Assembly (NCBI GenBank): GCA_031256755.1
Contig: JAIRPZ010000283.1
Location: 1 to 5,922 of the forward strand
DNA length: 5,922 nucleotides
Origin: Planctomycetaceae bacterium
Lineage (GTDB): Bacteria > Planctomycetota > Planctomycetia > Pirellulales > Thermoguttaceae
Direction: 5' to 3'
Positions within the stretch are counted from its first letter, which is position 1, and each line of letters begins with the position of its first letter. Below are positions 5,501 through 5,922 of this stretch, one piece after another. Made by a program: the position numbers and the translations under genes. The notes under the pieces are model-generated. The model did not search any database, had not been told where the DNA came from, and saw only the letters and a program-made list of their open reading frames with translations.

Positions 5501-5922
5501 GTAACCTTGAAAATGCAGATTTTACCGATGCAGTGATCACCCGTGTACAATTCCAATCTGCCCCGAATTATTTGAAACAGAATTGCACGATCTCTTTTGA
5601 ACAGATTAAGCAGACGTGGAATTATAAGACCCGCGATCTGAATGGATGTGTGTTTTCCGGCATAGATTTTCGGAAAGCCGATTTCTCCCGTTTCAATTTA
5701 GTGATGGTTGTATTCCAAAAAAATACGGATGTAACGGGGGCTGATTTTACGGACGCGATCATTGCCAGTACTGATTTTTCCCATGTTACAGGACTTTCAT
5801 TGAAACAGATCGAATCGACACAAAGTTATAAAGACGGCGACCGTTCCAGTTATAAACTCCCGCCGGACATCCAAAAAGCCCTTGACGAAGAGAAGAAAGC
5901 AAAAGACGCAAAAAAGGAGAAA
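2563..5922 (+). CDS. Large modular membrane protein, LamG-like plus pentapeptide repeats, 3' end outside window
   Basis: One frame stays open for 1120 codons to the right edge with no stop, so this is the N-terminal part of a longer protein. Parts in order: residues about 50-212, a LamG/concanavalin-like domain (Gly-Lys-Trp-Met-Gln-Leu strand; Phe-Trp-Ile-Gly-Ala and Phe-x-Gly-Lys-Ile-Ala-Arg-Val near its end); 221-228, an incomplete EF-hand-like loop; about 279-377, a beta-rich Ig-like segment; about 386-708, a second lectin-like region with a dockerin-like calcium loop at 483-494, ending in Gly-Arg-Ile-Tyr-Ile-Gln-Ser-His-Trp and Phe-Asp-Asn-Ile; 736-755, one transmembrane helix; about 840-1074, pentapeptide repeats; then a Lys/Glu-rich tail. 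No catalytic signature was found, so the role is probably binding or scaffolding; function unknown. There is no N-terminal signal peptide, and Arg730, Lys732 and Lys734 precede the helix, which by the positive-inside rule would put the LamG part in the cytoplasm. GC content falls sharply in the pentapeptide part, suggesting mosaic origin. Such architectures are typical in my recollection of Planctomycetota. Confidence 0.88.
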   Translation, partial: MADTDKIVVNNSDLGVFFPSFEISALQVDVKPEFMDITKTRKIELPGDTFSAINLSGGFTISALVCTDTLTDNWAYIYAHNFPDFRDGRDWGKEVYLRIRKVDGQYQYQFGTWDGSIQQNNYTFASFSNDADAGKWMQLTGVYTPGASDGKFFRLFKNNTDITGTQEGRDWTPQPFPDGNFWIGAHEASGDKEQERLFQGKIARVNVFSAPIEHWVLLSTDSDNNGYIGSPAKNAPRATAEYAMRQNDAALKRLTYFDPVKCGVTAATLDTVVPPDYRRVPIRVFYFGKTEGISYEFQVPNGLKLLNTDGTNATTSGAIAGLTTSFPAADGNYAISYFVEATASPVSGQETLELKLFIKDSGGTIIEDRVKVRVQEAPTNAAGQYDWIVPSGWIIDKGTGTNWSLTTMVPAEGAIPPKTEGNSYRNPEAKNGYAFSRAQLNTGQKPGFTLTFTCSFLRNTYDPVCNSEDNPVGPKKTGYLQPDRNGDEKIDTSDEDNTTDPRKLSFVGNSGIKIGGLTGVREVAVFDTVAMVDRVVRSTDAGQDVGLAAFAHKPPNELTNYTGVPQGIDGVVQFDNKYITPTNDKNYERLTQLMHGIGYNQKLGGNVVKSLDEDQATGTGAAKMLDMLTRNYQRYKPAGQPEIPNKGMKITWKPATGQTTTGTLTVYLIVQGSEVLYYQENGVSIADGRIYIQSHWGSGVKFDNIQIGAPPAAADTEIAVSESETNTTQRSKNKSLLSCLLVLFAIVTLCAGYLFSQQGSYTIFPDQKLLPGVDKEKFEGVSQQTIQCPDGEERWHIKAMRWGQEIIDVSPGAKVNERFLPIVFIVDTDDGSSHCGDVIKDVNFDGSLLGPFWGIDRIALKSISPPESYHGLQSRNAPLFLNCSFRGTQFVATTICAANCDFQDAFFIQGCQLGIQKKDLMATANYTKHKDFSMCNFHNKDLSKTNFSKFKLLYTFWIGCDLKGCNFSGADLHKSVFKRCNLENADFTDAVITRVQFQSAPNYLKQNCTISFEQIKQTWNYKTRDLNGCVFSGIDFRKADFSRFNLVMVVFQKNTDVTGADFTDAIIASTDFSHVTGLSLKQIESTQSYKDGDRSSYKLPPDIQKALDEEKKAKDAKKEK
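3223..3246 (+). other. EF-hand-like loop 1 (residues 221-228) within the large protein
   Basis: Asp221-x-Asp223-x-Asn225-Gly226-Tyr-Ile228 follows the DxDxNGxI start of a calcium-binding loop, directly after the LamG-like domain. The acidic residue expected at loop position 12 is missing (Ala232), so calcium binding is uncertain. It may act as a structural linker. Confidence 0.4.
4009..4044 (+). other. Dockerin-like calcium loop 2 (residues 483-494) within the large protein
   Basis: Asp483, Asn485, Asp487, Lys489, Ile490, Asp491 and Asp494 occupy loop positions 1, 3, 5, 7, 8, 9 and 12, a full match to the dockerin-type EF-hand pattern. More acidic residues follow (Glu495, Asp496, Asp500). 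A true dockerin carries two such loops about 20-25 residues apart; only one is here, so this is a single calcium-binding loop rather than a cohesin-binding dockerin. Confidence 0.55.
4768..4827 (+). other. Transmembrane helix (residues 736-755) of the large protein
   Basis: Twenty hydrophobic residues with no charge (Leu736 to Phe755) follow a hydrophilic linker rich in Ala, Glu, Ser and Thr that ends in Arg730, Lys732 and Lys734. It is the only convincing membrane segment in the 1120 visible residues. It divides the protein into a large N-terminal lectin-like part and the C-terminal pentapeptide part. Confidence 0.8.
5350..5559 (+). repeat. Pentapeptide-repeat block 1 (residues 930-999)
   Basis: A large hydrophobic residue recurs every five positions at 932, 937, 942, 947, 952, 957, 962, 967, 972, 977, 982, 987, 992 and 997 (Phe, Leu, Trp or Ile). 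Ala, Cys or other small residues often sit two positions before, as in Gly-Ala-Asp-Leu and Asn-Ala-Asp-Phe. Fourteen units in unbroken register should form a right-handed quadrilateral beta-helix of about three and a half coils. Less regular units precede it from about residue 840. Confidence 0.85.
5590..5832 (+). repeat. Two copies of a QI-x2-T-x2-YK insert flanking pentapeptide block 2
   Basis: Residues 1010-1022 and 1078-1090 align without gaps as [I/L]-S-[F/L]-[E/K]-Q-I-[K/E]-[Q/S]-T-[W/Q]-[N/S]-Y-K, 68 residues apart. The copies are at 5590-5628 and 5794-5832. Each follows the end of a pentapeptide block, so block plus insert looks like a higher-order repeat. From memory, planctomycete pentapeptide proteins carry similar inserts; their function is unknown to me. 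Confidence 0.7.
5632..5784 (+). repeat. Pentapeptide-repeat block 2 (residues 1024-1074)
   Basis: Centre residues Leu1026, Phe1031, Phe1036, Phe1041, Leu1046 and Phe1051 keep the five-residue step. A one-residue slip then places the later centres at 1057, 1062, 1067 and 1072. The block resumes the solenoid after the non-repeat insert at about 1000-1023. Confidence 0.75.

Noticed and set aside
2475..5540. Many minus-strand ORFs of 60-98 aa and a 72-aa forward ORF at 4811-5029
   Set aside because: All lie within or against the continuous large forward reading frame (2563-5922), which carries clear domain signals; none shows its own motif.
5350..5784. Qnr-like quinolone-resistance protein
   Set aside because: The pentapeptide fold is shared, but here it is the C-terminal part of a large membrane protein with inserts and lacks the stand-alone size and arrangement of Qnr proteins.

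Overview
The window reads as a fragment of an anaerobic or facultatively anaerobic bacterial chromosome with moderate GC content. The most likely source is a Planctomycetota/PVC-group organism, perhaps gut-associated. This rests on a very large modular protein that joins LamG-like, dockerin-like and pentapeptide-repeat parts, a style I associate with that group, and on a Tat-exported [FeFe]-hydrogenase. The phylum call is inference. No rRNA, tRNA, CRISPR array or complete mobile element was found. All supported genes lie on the + strand.

Layout. (1) Positions 1-83 hold the unidentifiable 3' tail of something upstream, then an AT-rich stretch with -10-like sites. (2) Positions 84-368 encode a 94-aa acidic protein with an EWDPLG...DEY signature, resembling the DUF1871-like small soluble proteins. 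(3) Positions 369-817 are mostly decayed sequence. They include a fragment resembling part of an IS630-type DDE transposase (about 424-588), a doubtful 51-aa ORF, and a near-consensus sigma70 promoter (TGGACA-17 bp-TATAAT, 758-786). (4) Positions 818-2392 encode a complete 524-aa [FeFe]-hydrogenase. It has a twin-arginine signal, two [4Fe-4S] clusters, all three H-cluster motifs, and a fused small-subunit domain at the C-terminus. (5) Positions 2393-2562 are intergenic, with a short perfect palindrome, a candidate promoter and a strong GGAGG ribosome-binding site. (6) From 2563 to the right edge a single frame stays open for 1120 codons without a stop. It encodes a predicted single-pass membrane protein: LamG-like domain, EF-hand-like loop, beta-rich Ig-like segment, second lectin-like region with a dockerin-like calcium loop, transmembrane helix, then a C-terminal pentapeptide-repeat solenoid interrupted by a repeated QI-x2-T-x2-YK insert.

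How the genes work together. The three genes do not look like one operon: each has its own candidate promoter, and the gaps are 449 and 170 bp. The hydrogenase would act outside the cytoplasmic membrane, taking up or producing H2 with a c-type cytochrome or similar partner. No partner or maturation gene (hydE/F/G) is present here. The large protein looks like a surface or envelope scaffold of unknown function. Its lack of a signal peptide and its positive charges before the membrane helix make its orientation puzzling. The most notable items are the single-chain Tat hydrogenase with a possible lipobox, and the large LamG-TM-pentapeptide protein.
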